Under the pieces are notes generated by a model. It did no database searches. It was not told the origin of the DNA and saw only the letters and a program-made list of their open reading frames with translations. 53,029 nt of DNA from CAZBSE01 sp964561115 (lineage in GTDB: Bacteria > Actinomycetota > Humimicrobiia > Humimicrobiales > Humimicrobiaceae): contig CAZLOE010000007.1 in NCBI GenBank assembly GCA_964561115.1, positions 1-53,029 on the forward strand. Direction: 5' to 3'. Numbering within the stretch: the first letter of the stretch is position 1; every line of letters begins with the position of its first letter. The translations under genes and the position numbers were made by a program. Positions 36,608-44,536 of the stretch are shown here, one piece after another.

Positions 36608-36782
36608 AATCACCTTAGTTCAGGAGGTAACTTTAAGAAGGAGCCGAAATTTACAAACGAAAGAATGTAAAAAGTAAGTGATTTCAAAAAAGGCCTGAGA
36701 AAAGTTCTAGGGAAGTCACCCCAAGCTGTTTAGTAGCCTACGGTGTGAGCTATGGCAAAAGATAACTTGGGGTTTCTTTTTA
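36608..36782 (+). ncRNA. Probable stand-alone structured RNA, about 170 nt, family not identified
   Basis: No convincing reading frame lies between the promoter and terminator here. Several helices can be drawn: 36608-36617 (AATCACCTTA) with 36675-36683 (TAAGTGATT, one bulge); 36629-36633 (AACTT) with 36702-36706 (AAGTT), extended by AGG/CCT and CC/GG pairs at 36639-36645 and 36692-36696; these cross the first helix, so a pseudoknot results. TTTACA/TGTAAA at 36650-36671 is a local hairpin. A terminal stem ACCCCAAG/CTTGGGGT encloses GTAGC/GCTAT. Own promoter and terminator, plus a separate promoter for ilvE, argue for an independent RNA rather than an ilvE leader. The architecture recalls raiA-motif RNAs of Firmicutes and Actinobacteria, but I cannot confirm that match. 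Confidence 0.65.
36718..36782 (+). terminator. Intrinsic terminator ending the structured RNA
   Basis: The 8-bp stem ACCCCAAG (36718-36725) and CTTGGGGT (36766-36773) is followed by TTCTTTTTA. Its 40-base loop contains a smaller GTAGC/GCTAT hairpin, so it may be both a functional 3' domain of the RNA and the terminator. Confidence 0.75.
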
Positions 36783-36856
36783 CCCTATTTTAATCTAAAA
36801 ACCACTCCTGATAATATCCGATTTTTTTCTAAGTACATATAGTATTGGACTGTTGA

Positions 36857-36885
36857 TTGCAAAATAAAATTAAAATAAGTACAAT
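36857..36885 (+). promoter_or_regulatory. Candidate promoter of ilvE
   Basis: TTGCAA (36857-36862), 17 bases, then TACAAT (36880-36885). The -35 is weak and the -10 good. A start near 36892 leaves a 5' leader of about 26 bases that includes the GAGGAG ribosome-binding site of ilvE. Confidence 0.45.
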
Positions 36886-36917
36886 ATTAAAAATTAAAAT
36901 TTAAAAAAGAGGAGATC

Positions 36918-37838
36918 ATGGTTAACCCCAGATATGCTTTTTTTGAAGAGAAAATAGTCCCGATTGAACACGCAAAAATAGACATCAGGACTAATTCACT
37001 ACAATACGGTACAGGAGTCTTTGAAGGAATCAGAGGTTACTGTAACGAAAAGACTAAAACAATTTATGTATTTAGAATGGAAGACCATTACAGAAGATTC
37101 ATGGTCAATGCCGGAATAATGATGATAAAGATAAAATATTCCCTAAAAGAACTCTGTGACATTACCATGCAATTATTAAAAAAAGAAAGCTATACAGAAG
37201 ACTGCTATATAAGGCCATTTGCCTACAATAGTGGATTAAACATAGGCCCTAAATTAATCGGGAATGAACAAAATCTTTTCATATATTCCATACCCCTTGG
37301 AGAATACTTAGACACCAGTAAAGCTATAAACGTCTGTATTTCATCATGGGAAAGGATCCCGGATAATGCTATACCACCCCGGGTAAAGATCTCCGGTTCT
37401 TATGTAAATGCTGCCCTGCAAAAAACAGAGGCACTTCTGAACGGCTTTGATGAAGCTATTGTACTTTCAAAAAATGGAAGCCACGTCAGCGAAGGAAGTG
37501 CCATGAATGTCTTTATGGTAAAGGGAGGTACTTTAATCACACCTTCGATAACTGATGACATATTGGAAGGTATTACCAGAGATACAATAATAAAACTGGC
37601 TACAGAAAGTGAAAATATCAATGTTGTAGAGAGGTCCATAGATAGAACTGAGCTGTATACAGCAGATGAATTGTTCTTCTGCGGAACAGGAGCCCAAATT
37701 TCTCCAATAGGATTTGTTGATAAACGTTCAATCGGAAACGGGAAAATGGGACCGGTCACAAAGAAACTTCAGGAACTCTATTTCAGGATAGTAAAAAATG
37801 AGGTAAGTGAATATTCTCATTGGTGCAGCAAAGTATAA
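36918..37838 (+). CDS. ilvE: Branched-chain amino acid aminotransferase
   Basis: Class IV PLP transaminase performing the last step to Ile, Leu and Val. Typical features are QYGTGVFEGIRGY at the N-terminus, the Schiff-base lysine in the KTEALLNGFDEAI region, and GSHVSEGSAMNVFMVKGG followed by GITRDTIIKLA. ELFFCGTGAQISPI is the usual C-terminal cofactor motif. It has 306 residues. A GAGGAG box is three bases before the ATG. Its position downstream of the RNA element, away from the ilv/leu operon, is notable. Confidence 0.96.
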   Translation: MVNPRYAFFEEKIVPIEHAKIDIRTNSLQYGTGVFEGIRGYCNEKTKTIYVFRMEDHYRRFMVNAGIMMIKIKYSLKELCDITMQLLKKESYTEDCYIRPFAYNSGLNIGPKLIGNEQNLFIYSIPLGEYLDTSKAINVCISSWERIPDNAIPPRVKISGSYVNAALQKTEALLNGFDEAIVLSKNGSHVSEGSAMNVFMVKGGTLITPSITDDILEGITRDTIIKLATESENINVVERSIDRTELYTADELFFCGTGAQISPIGFVDKRSIGNGKMGPVTKKLQELYFRIVKNEVSEYSHWCSKV

Positions 37839-37868
37839 AATTTATAACCGTCTGGCATAAAACACCGA

Positions 37869-38021
37869 TTATTTAGCATTGATCTGTTTTAATTCAATCA
37901 ATATTTCTTTTAACAGCGTCAGTTGAAGCCTTCTAAAATCAATATCATTTGAAAGCTTTGCCCATTTCCTAGGATTTCCTTCAGGGATATATTTATCAAG
38001 TTCTGATAATATATCTGCCAT
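37869..38021 (-). CDS. 50-residue hypothetical protein
   Basis: A 50-codon frame (MADILSELDKYIPEGNPRKW, ending LKQINAK) with a good AGGAAGAG ribosome-binding site eight bases before the ATG. It is predicted soluble and mostly helical, with mixed charge and a regular Leu/Ile pattern in its C-terminal half (LQLTLLKEILIELKQI) that could form a coiled coil. It lies between the tRNA-Gly gene and the end of ilvE, on the opposite strand from ilvE. I recognise no family. The Shine-Dalgarno and codon use make it more likely real than chance. Confidence 0.55.
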   Translation of the reverse strand: MADILSELDKYIPEGNPRKWAKLSNDIDFRRLQLTLLKEILIELKQINAK

Positions 38022-38103
38022 AGCACTCTTCCTTTCTTTACAAATTTAAATCAAAGCACTTTTTTTAATTAAGTATATTTTTACCAAAATGAATATTTTA
38101 CTA

Positions 38104-38177
38104 TGGAGCGGGCTACGGGAATCGAACCCGCCTCTTGAGCTTGGGAAGCTCATGTACTACCGATATACTAAGCCCGC
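38104..38177 (-). tRNA. tRNA-Gly (anticodon CCC)
   Basis: A complete cloverleaf: acceptor GCGGGCT/AGCCCGC, D arm, anticodon stem TGAGC/GCTCA around loop TTCCCAA, T arm GCGGG-TTCGATT-CCCGT, discriminator T and an encoded CCA end. Anticodon CCC reads GGG glycine codons. It lies ten bases from the amaP stop, on the same strand. Confidence 0.97.
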
Positions 38178-38187
38178 CTTGTAGAAA

Positions 38188-38796
38188 CTAATCTTCTTCC
38201 TGCTCCGGTACCGTTTCGGTTTCCTCTTCTTCTATTTTTTCCTCTTCTTCCTTCTTTGCTTCCTTTTTTGCGCCGGCTAGGCCAGTAGTTGTCAAGTTTA
38301 TCTTTATGACTTTTATGCCAAGTTTTTCTGATACTATACTTGTGGAACTCTTTATTATCTCCTGCATTGTTGCAGGTATATCTAAATTCTCTCTTAATTT
38401 AGCATACATATTTATTATTATGCCCGTAGCTTTCGGTATTATTTTTACTTTTACATCATCCAGGCCTTCTACCTTTAGTGCTTCATTTTTTATCTGTATA
38501 GCCACAGTATCTAATGTTATCATAGCATTTCCCTCTTTTGAGCTGGAAATACTTGCTACCTTTGTTTTCCTCCTGTAAAGCTCCAGAAGTAGTAAAACCA
38601 CGCTAATGGCAAATACAGCAATTGCTGCAAGTACGGTTATATAGGTGGGAATATCAACCTGAGGATTAAAAATTCTCAAAGCAAAATCAGACCACTGGAA
38701 AAACTCTGCGAACTCATTAAAAACAGCAACCAGTGATATACAGATCAGACAGATCAGGATCAGTACCATAATTACCTTATTAAATATATTCATCAT
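38188..38796 (-). CDS. amaP: AmaP-type alkaline-shock membrane anchor protein
   Basis: Two transmembrane helices (about residues 8-28 and 52-73) are followed by a cytoplasmic Asp23/Gls24-like domain (about 83-170; ITLDTVAIQIKNEALKVEG and VKVKIIPKATGIIINMYAKL). A Lys/Glu-rich tail of some 30 residues ends the protein. In Staphylococcus AmaP anchors Asp23 at the membrane; no asp23 gene is adjacent here. The second of two consecutive ATG codons is better spaced from GAGG. 202 residues. The tail's acidic runs resemble those of the divIVA product in this window. Confidence 0.85.
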   Translation of the reverse strand: MMNIFNKVIMVLILICLICISLVAVFNEFAEFFQWSDFALRIFNPQVDIPTYITVLAAIAVFAISVVLLLLELYRRKTKVASISSSKEGNAMITLDTVAIQIKNEALKVEGLDDVKVKIIPKATGIIINMYAKLRENLDIPATMQEIIKSSTSIVSEKLGIKVIKINLTTTGLAGAKKEAKKEEEEKIEEEETETVPEQEED

Positions 38797-38998
38797 TCAC
38801 CTCTATAAAACTTAATTAAATACAAAAACATTTAAAGGTTATAATAGGCAATATAAAAAGTCAATAAATCTTACTGTTATAAAAATAATTAAAAAAATGT
38901 TGATAAAAACAAAAAAATTAAATAAAGTAATCAATTATAATTATTATTAATCTTATGATTTAGGATATAATAGCAATTATTTTTTTTGGAGTAAGAAA

Positions 38999-39877
38999 AT
39001 GAAAACACTTATTATTTTGAACCCGGTCTCTGCAAAAGGCAGGGCAGTGGATCTCAGGAAAGAGATCGATTCCGAATTTAAAAAACTAAAATTAGATTAT
39101 CAGATCCATATAAGTAAAAGTCTTCAGGATATTATGAATGCCACTAAAAAGAACCTTAAAAACGGTTTTACTAACTTTATAGGAGTAGGCGGAGACGGCA
39201 CAATACATTATATGGCCAATATACTTGCAGGAACCGATAAAAATCTTGGGGTAATACCCACCGGATCCGGAAATGATATAGCAGTAAATCTTGGCCTGCC
39301 ATCCGATGTAAAAAGCTGCTGCCGCATTATAAAAAAAGGAGCCACAAAAAGACTCGATTTAGGACTTATAAATGATAAATATTACTATTTATGTATAGCC
39401 GGCTCAGGATTTGATTCACAGGTAAACGATCTTGCAAATAATACCAGGCTTCCGGTAAAGGGCCCTGCAAAATATAGCTATTCGGTATACAAGACCCTGA
39501 TCACTTTTAAATCTAAAAAGTTTTTTATGGATTATGATAATAACCAAAGAGAATTTTTTGGAATGATGATCACAGCCTCAAATATGCCCAGCTATGGTGG
39601 AGGTATGAGAATAACTCCCGATGCCGATCCTGAAGATGGACTTTTAGATATATGCATTATTAAAAGAATGAGTAAGCTGCACTTTGTAAAGGTATTTCCC
39701 AAAGTATATGAAGGTAAGCATATAGAAGACAGCAATGTCGAGATATTCAGGACCAGCTATTTGAAATTGGACAGTGAATACCGGTTCAGTGTTTTCGCTG
39801 ATGGAGAATATATCTGTAAGCTGCCTGCGAGCTTTAAGGTGGTACCTAAAAAACTAAACTTTATAGTTTCCAGCTAA
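38999..39877 (+). CDS. Diacylglycerol kinase-family lipid kinase (DagK/YegS/BmrU)
   Basis: Soluble lipid kinase of 292 residues with the family's two-domain layout. Visible are ILNPVSAKGRA at the N-terminus, the ATP-binding GVGGDGTIHYMANIL (GGDGT at about 62-66) and GVIPTGSGNDIAVNLGLP. The C-terminal beta domain has GGGMRITPDADPEDGLLDICI, a hallmark. A phosphatidic-acid recycling role is likely; YegS-type lipid specificity cannot be excluded. GGAG lies seven bases before the ATG, and TATAAT at 38966-38971 is a candidate -10. Its stop overlaps the convergent neighbour by four bases. Confidence 0.92.
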   Translation: MKTLIILNPVSAKGRAVDLRKEIDSEFKKLKLDYQIHISKSLQDIMNATKKNLKNGFTNFIGVGGDGTIHYMANILAGTDKNLGVIPTGSGNDIAVNLGLPSDVKSCCRIIKKGATKRLDLGLINDKYYYLCIAGSGFDSQVNDLANNTRLPVKGPAKYSYSVYKTLITFKSKKFFMDYDNNQREFFGMMITASNMPSYGGGMRITPDADPEDGLLDICIIKRMSKLHFVKVFPKVYEGKHIEDSNVEIFRTSYLKLDSEYRFSVFADGEYICKLPASFKVVPKKLNFIVSS

Positions 39878-41067
39878 TATCTTACCCATGCACCGTCTTT
39901 TACCACAAAAACTGTTGACATTGGATCTACCATATCACCATTGGAATCAAACTCAATGTGTCCCACTACTCCATCATAAGATGTGTCTTGGAGCTCATCT
40001 ATATAGTCTTTTGGTAAAATGGAATTTGACTTTTTCATAGCTTCAATTAACACGAAAACAGAGTCATAACAGTAGGGAGCATATTGTCCGGGGCTGTCAA
40101 TACTGATATCAAGATCATCTATTTCATTTAAATAATCATTAAAATCATACCAGAAAGTTACTGCTTTTGGATCCTGAGAATATCTGGCCAGAGAGGGAGG
40201 TTCTGGAATTATGGCAATCAGGCCTTCCATGTACTGAGGATCAGTTAAAACAAAGATATCATCATCCATTCCCAGTGTTTCTGTTATAAATCTTGACTCC
40301 AGACCTACTTCACCTGCTGCAGCCATAATAGTTGCCAGCTCGCTGTAATCTCCACAAAAAAATACTGTATCCGGTCCCTCCATCAATAAATATTCTGCAA
40401 TATCTTTGATGTCTTCTTCACCTATTTTTACCGATATTGGTTCCGGAGTCTCTATACCATAATCAATTAACACTTCCTTCAGGTAATCGATCAGCTCTAT
40501 TGAATATTCCTCCCGGTTGTTTATAAGCATAAGTTTCTTAGGATCGATCTTACTCTCTATGAAACTGGCTATATTTTCTATTTTCTGTTTACTATTGATC
40601 ACCAATCTAAAAAAACTATTCCCCATTTCAGATAATTCCGTCCTTTGTGCAGAAGGAGAAATTACAGGTATTCCGTATTCTTCATAAACAGGTATGGAAA
40701 CTTCGGTAGTCCCGTTGAAAGTAGAGCCGATCACACCTGCTACTTCCTCTTTTACCATTTCCTGAGCAGTTAGAAAAGCTTCTTCAGGATTCCCTTCATC
40801 ATCTTTAGTAATGATTTCTATTTCATAATCAAATCCTCCAATTCTTACCGGAGACAATTTACTGGCAGCAAGCATTATACTTACCAGCTGATCTTCACCA
40901 AAAGACTTATACTCACCGGACATTACAGTTTGGTTACCAATTTTAATCACTCTTCTCTTGTGGTCGCAGGATGTGAGGTTAATAGACAGATATATAAATA
41001 AAGCAGTAATTAAAATCAGAAAAAAAAGTCTAAAAAATAGACCTAAAAATAATCTCTTTATATTCAT
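39874..41067 (-). CDS. Branched-chain amino acid ABC transporter substrate-binding lipoprotein
   Basis: Periplasmic-binding-protein type I fold of the LivJ/LIVBP class (397 residues). The signal segment (about 12-33) ends in lipobox LTSC with C34, so it should be lipid-anchored. Conserved elements include GEYKSFGEDQLVSIMLA, VAGVIGSTFNGTTEVSIPVYE and GIPVISPSAQRTELS. No permease or ATPase gene is adjacent, so it is an orphan receptor or part of a dispersed transporter; ligand specificity is not predictable. No clear promoter is seen in the 100 bases upstream. Confidence 0.87.
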   Translation of the reverse strand: MNIKRLFLGLFFRLFFLILITALFIYLSINLTSCDHKRRVIKIGNQTVMSGEYKSFGEDQLVSIMLAASKLSPVRIGGFDYEIEIITKDDEGNPEEAFLTAQEMVKEEVAGVIGSTFNGTTEVSIPVYEEYGIPVISPSAQRTELSEMGNSFFRLVINSKQKIENIASFIESKIDPKKLMLINNREEYSIELIDYLKEVLIDYGIETPEPISVKIGEEDIKDIAEYLLMEGPDTVFFCGDYSELATIMAAAGEVGLESRFITETLGMDDDIFVLTDPQYMEGLIAIIPEPPSLARYSQDPKAVTFWYDFNDYLNEIDDLDISIDSPGQYAPYCYDSVFVLIEAMKKSNSILPKDYIDELQDTSYDGVVGHIEFDSNGDMVDPMSTVFVVKDGAWVRY

Positions 41068-41168
41068 ATATCTTCTCCATAAGACCTGAATAAGTAAGCA
41101 AATTTATAAAAATAACATGAAGATTATACCAGAAAAAAATAAATAATAATTATTTTTAGTATAAAAGT

Positions 41169-42086
41169 ATGCTAAAATTTAAAAAAAGTGTTTATTCAAT
41201 AATTCTTTCCTCTTTTTTTCACATGAGTGAACCGGCGTTTCTGGAAAAAGAAAAACTTAAAGATACCTGCAGATATCTATACTCTTATATTCCAAAAAGT
41301 CTTGATTTCGGAATAATACTGGGCTCATTTCTTAATAAGTGTATAGAATTTCTACCCCTTCAGAATAAGACTATCTTAAATATAAGTGATATACCGCATA
41401 TGATCGTACCGTCAGTCCCAGGACATGAAAAATTTATATTATATGGGAAATTAAAAAATAAAAAGATCCTGATATTCCCTGGAAGACTGCATCTCTATGA
41501 AGGTTATGGTATAAATGAAGTGGTGTATCCCATAAAACTTTTAGCCGGCTTTAATGCCAGTAACTTAATAATCACCAACTCAGCAGGAGGATTAAATCCT
41601 GTATTTAATAAAGATGACGTTATGATCATAAAAGACCATCTAAATCTTATGTTTGACAATCCTTTATTCGGCTTTAACTACAACATAGAATATGATTATT
41701 TTATGGACATGAGCTGTCCGTATGATGAAAATATGACCAACATAGCAAAAAAGTCCGCAGTTGAAGCTGGCTTAAATCTAAAAACTGGTATATATGCAGG
41801 GGTCAAAGGGCCTATACTTGAAACTAAGGCTGAAATAGATGCACTCCGTAAATTAAGAGCTGATGCTGTCGGTATGTCGACTGTTCCGGAAGTGATAATG
41901 GCAAATTTCTTAAAAATAAATGTACTTGGATTATCTCATATAAGAAATACAGTTGGTCCAGGCAAGCCAGGCTCCAGGACCGATAGCCATAAAAAGAAAT
42001 ACAGACATCTTGATGGTTCAAAAAAAGAAATCTTCATAGGTAAAATATTAGCGAAAATAATTGAAAATATTTTAAAAAAAGCATAA
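41169..42086 (+). CDS. Purine nucleoside phosphorylase (trimeric PNP family)
   Basis: Phosphorolysis of purine nucleosides. Family motifs: GIILGSFL (phosphate loop), FPGRLHLYEGYG, TNSAGGLNP, GVKGPILETKAEIDALRKL and AVGMSTVPEVIMA. After GLS the base-recognition segment reads HIRN where ITN is usual; Asn is kept. The first 18 residues (to the second Met) are hydrophobic and lack homology, and no Shine-Dalgarno marks either start, so the true start may be the Met of MSEPAFLEKEK. 305 residues as given. MTAP-like specificity is an alternative, less likely with GMSTVPE. Confidence 0.88.
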   Translation: MLKFKKSVYSIILSSFFHMSEPAFLEKEKLKDTCRYLYSYIPKSLDFGIILGSFLNKCIEFLPLQNKTILNISDIPHMIVPSVPGHEKFILYGKLKNKKILIFPGRLHLYEGYGINEVVYPIKLLAGFNASNLIITNSAGGLNPVFNKDDVMIIKDHLNLMFDNPLFGFNYNIEYDYFMDMSCPYDENMTNIAKKSAVEAGLNLKTGIYAGVKGPILETKAEIDALRKLRADAVGMSTVPEVIMANFLKINVLGLSHIRNTVGPGKPGSRTDSHKKKYRHLDGSKKEIFIGKILAKIIENILKKA

Positions 42087-42123
42087 ATTATAATAACTAT
42101 AACTATATAAATAAGGAGGCAAA

Positions 42124-42972
42124 ATGAGTAAAATCGCTATAGTCACCGACAGTACTTCCGACATGCCAAAAGATATAGCAAAAAAGTTGGGAATAACAGT
42201 CGTACCGTTGACTGTTATTTTTGAAAAGGAAGGTTTCTTAGATGACGGAAAAGAAATAACCATAGATGAGTTCTATAAAAAAATAAGATCTGTAAAAAAA
42301 CTGCCCACCACCACTCAGCCTACACCAAAAGATTTTATAAAAGTATATTCGAATATCCTGAAAGAATACGACAGCATAATTTCTATCCATATTTCAAAGA
42401 AAATGTCCGGTACCATAAATTCTGTCGAATTGGCAAAGAAAGAATTACCGGGTAAAGATATAGAGATAATCGATACAGGATATGTTCACTTTCCATTAGG
42501 TTTTATAGCATTAAAGGCAGGCCAGCTTGCACAGGAAGGTAAATCTAAACAGGAGATCCTAAAAAATATATCCGATTTAAAATCAAAGGTTAAAGTACTA
42601 TTTATACCCAGTACACTGGAATATCTAAAAAAAGGTGGGAGGATAGGAAAAGCTAAAGGTCTTATAGCTTCAATTCTTGAAATCAAACCCATTCTTACTA
42701 TTCATGATGGTGAAGTCTCTCAATTTAAAACAACCAGAAGATGGAACCAAGCTAAAAGTGAGTTAATACAATCCATGAAAAACATGGTAAAAAATCCACA
42801 TAACCTGATCGTATCAATAGGAGACTCAGATGCAAAAGAAGATGCAGCAGAAATGGAAGAAAGAATAAAGGGAGAATTCCATCCTAAAAAAATATACCGT
42901 GTTGATATCGGAGCAGTTGTGGGCACTCACTTAGGGCCGGGAGGCATCGGAATAACTTTTTATGAAGAATAA
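42124..42972 (+). CDS. DegV family fatty-acid-binding protein
   Basis: Two-domain EDD-fold protein of 282 residues that binds a fatty acid; some members (FakB) present fatty acids to the FakA kinase. The signature AIVTDSTSDMP starts the protein; KLPTTTQPTPKDF, SIHISKKMSGTINSV and LEYLKKGGRIGKAKGL follow, and GTHLGPGGIGITFYEE closes it. A perfect GGAGG lies five bases before ATG. The 3' end overlaps the start of the next gene. No fakA is in the window. Confidence 0.94.
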   Translation: MSKIAIVTDSTSDMPKDIAKKLGITVVPLTVIFEKEGFLDDGKEITIDEFYKKIRSVKKLPTTTQPTPKDFIKVYSNILKEYDSIISIHISKKMSGTINSVELAKKELPGKDIEIIDTGYVHFPLGFIALKAGQLAQEGKSKQEILKNISDLKSKVKVLFIPSTLEYLKKGGRIGKAKGLIASILEIKPILTIHDGEVSQFKTTRRWNQAKSELIQSMKNMVKNPHNLIVSIGDSDAKEDAAEMEERIKGEFHPKKIYRVDIGAVVGTHLGPGGIGITFYEE

Positions 42973-43558
42973 CCAGGAATCCAGAATAACCGTTACTTTT
43001 AAAAAGAAACTTAGAAAAGAAATCAGGGAAAAAAGAGACAGAATCACAGCTTCTGACAGAAAGAATAGAAGTAAAATAATAGCAGAAAAATTTTACAATA
43101 TAAATTACTATACTGAATCTCATAACATACTGGCCTATTATCCTTTTGGCAGCGAGATTGATACCACCCTTGTGATAATCAGAGCATTGGAAAATAATAA
43201 AAGCATTATTTTGCCTAAAGTCTTTGACCAAGAGTTAAAACTTTATTACATAGACAAATTATCGGAACATCTGGAAAAAGGTAAATACGGCATAATGGAA
43301 CCTATCCCCCGCTTATGCAGAACTGCCAAAATAAAAGATGTGGATCTGGCCATAATCCCCGGACTCGGTTTTGATAAAAATTTAAACCGTCTGGGTTACG
43401 GCGGAGGATTTTACGACCGACTTCTCACACTTATTCCTGTAGAGGTAAAAAAAGTAGCATTCTGTTTTGATGTCCAGGTAGTCGGCAGCATACCAGTCTC
43501 AGAGCATGACATAAAAATTGATATTTTGATTACAGAGTCCAAAATATACTGCCGATAA
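42962..43558 (+). CDS. 5-formyltetrahydrofolate cyclo-ligase
   Basis: Converts 5-formyl-THF to 5,10-methenyl-THF using ATP. Basic N-terminal segment KKKLRKEIREKRDRI, ILAYYPFGSEIDT and the C-terminal signature PGLGFDKNLNRLGYGGGFYDRLL are diagnostic. Length is 198 residues. Its ATG lies within the end of the DegV gene (11-base overlap), implying coupled translation. It is probably part of an operon with degV and the glycosyltransferase downstream. Confidence 0.95.
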   Translation: MKNNQESRITVTFKKKLRKEIREKRDRITASDRKNRSKIIAEKFYNINYYTESHNILAYYPFGSEIDTTLVIIRALENNKSIILPKVFDQELKLYYIDKLSEHLEKGKYGIMEPIPRLCRTAKIKDVDLAIIPGLGFDKNLNRLGYGGGFYDRLLTLIPVEVKKVAFCFDVQVVGSIPVSEHDIKIDILITESKIYCR

Positions 43559-43590
43559 AAACTTTTATAATAAATAAAAATAAGTCAAAA

Positions 43591-44334
43591 ATGAAATCTG
43601 ACAATACAGCGCTAAAAAATAAAAAGGCTGATAATAAAATAGCAATTCTTATTCCAGCTTATAATGAGGAAAGATATATAGAAGGTGTGACCAATGACTG
43701 CCTTAAATATAATCTTGACATAATCGTTGTAGACGACGGCTCAGATGATAATACATTAAAGATAGTCAGATCAATCCCAAAATCTGAAAATGCTAATATA
43801 ATAACTATCAGACATCCGGTAAATAAAGGAAAAGGCCAGTCTCTTAAAACAGGGTTTGAATATGTTTTAAAGAACAATTATTCCGGAGTTATAACTCTCG
43901 ATGCCGACGGCCAGCATGATACTGATGAAATTAAAGATTTTCTTAAAACTGTAGAGAAGGAAAGACCTGATTTAATAATCGGAAACAGATTGAGTGACAC
44001 CAGGAAAATGCCTTTTATAAGACTTGCTACTAATATCTTTACATCCTGGATCATTTCAAATATAGCAGGAAGGAAAGTAAGTGATGTACAGTGCGGATTC
44101 AGATATATAAGCTCGGAAGTCTTAAAGAATATCAAGCTTGAAACAAAAAATTTTGATACAGAACCGGAAATAATACTCAGGGCCAGCTGGCTTGACTATA
44201 AAATAAAAAACCTTTCCATAAAGACTATTTACCATAAAGATTTTATAAGCTATGTCAATCCTGTCAAGGATACCATTAAATTTTTCAGGCTTGTCTTTAA
44301 CAGCCTTAAATGGAAGAAAAAATTTTTTAAATAA
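43591..44334 (+). CDS. Glycosyltransferase family 2 (polyprenyl-phosphate sugar synthase type)
   Basis: GT-A fold transferase of 247 residues. Nucleotide-sugar and metal sites are visible in ILIPAYNEERYI, IIVVDDGSDDNT, GKGQSLKTGFEYVL and the D-x-D-like LDADGQHD; DVQCGFRYIS resembles dolichol/polyprenyl-phosphate mannose or glucose synthases. The C-terminus has no transmembrane segments, so it is the soluble or membrane-peripheral type. The acceptor and sugar are unknown. No Shine-Dalgarno is obvious. It converges on the minus-strand cluster that starts beyond 44340. Confidence 0.9.
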   Translation: MKSDNTALKNKKADNKIAILIPAYNEERYIEGVTNDCLKYNLDIIVVDDGSDDNTLKIVRSIPKSENANIITIRHPVNKGKGQSLKTGFEYVLKNNYSGVITLDADGQHDTDEIKDFLKTVEKERPDLIIGNRLSDTRKMPFIRLATNIFTSWIISNIAGRKVSDVQCGFRYISSEVLKNIKLETKNFDTEPEIILRASWLDYKIKNLSIKTIYHKDFISYVNPVKDTIKFFRLVFNSLKWKKKFFK

Positions 44335-44357
44335 ATCTTATTATTTAATATCTTTAG

Positions 44358-44522
44358 TCAATTTCCGCCTTGATACCAGTTTTTGAAGACTTCATAATAT
44401 TCTCTGATTTCCTGGTGAAAAATCAAAAGAATTATAATAATCACTAAAATTACGATTATTACTATTGCTGCCTTTTCACCGGCAGTCAACCCTGGTTTAG
44501 CTCTTTTATAATCCATCATCAT
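44358..44522 (-). CDS. 54-residue single-pass membrane protein
   Basis: Begins MMMDYKRAKPGLTAGEKAAI, continues into a strongly hydrophobic helix (about residues 19-36, Ile/Val/Leu only) and ends in an acidic/aromatic tail (EIREYYEVFKNWYQGGN). The first of three consecutive ATGs lies 14 bases after the tandem-HTH gene, same strand, so it is probably in that operon. There is no strong Shine-Dalgarno. The topology predicts N-in with a small external tail. No family recognised; it may be the membrane partner of the CpaE-like module. Confidence 0.6.
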   Translation of the reverse strand: MMMDYKRAKPGLTAGEKAAIVIIVILVIIIILLIFHQEIREYYEVFKNWYQGGN

Positions 44523-44536
44523 TGATCAGGACGGTT

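Noticed and set aside
36608..36782. T-box, cobalamin or c-di-AMP riboswitch controlling ilvE
   Set aside because: No T-box GGUGG, no cobalamin-box core and no c-di-AMP GGGGUGAAUC-type core is present, and ilvE has its own candidate promoter downstream of the terminator.
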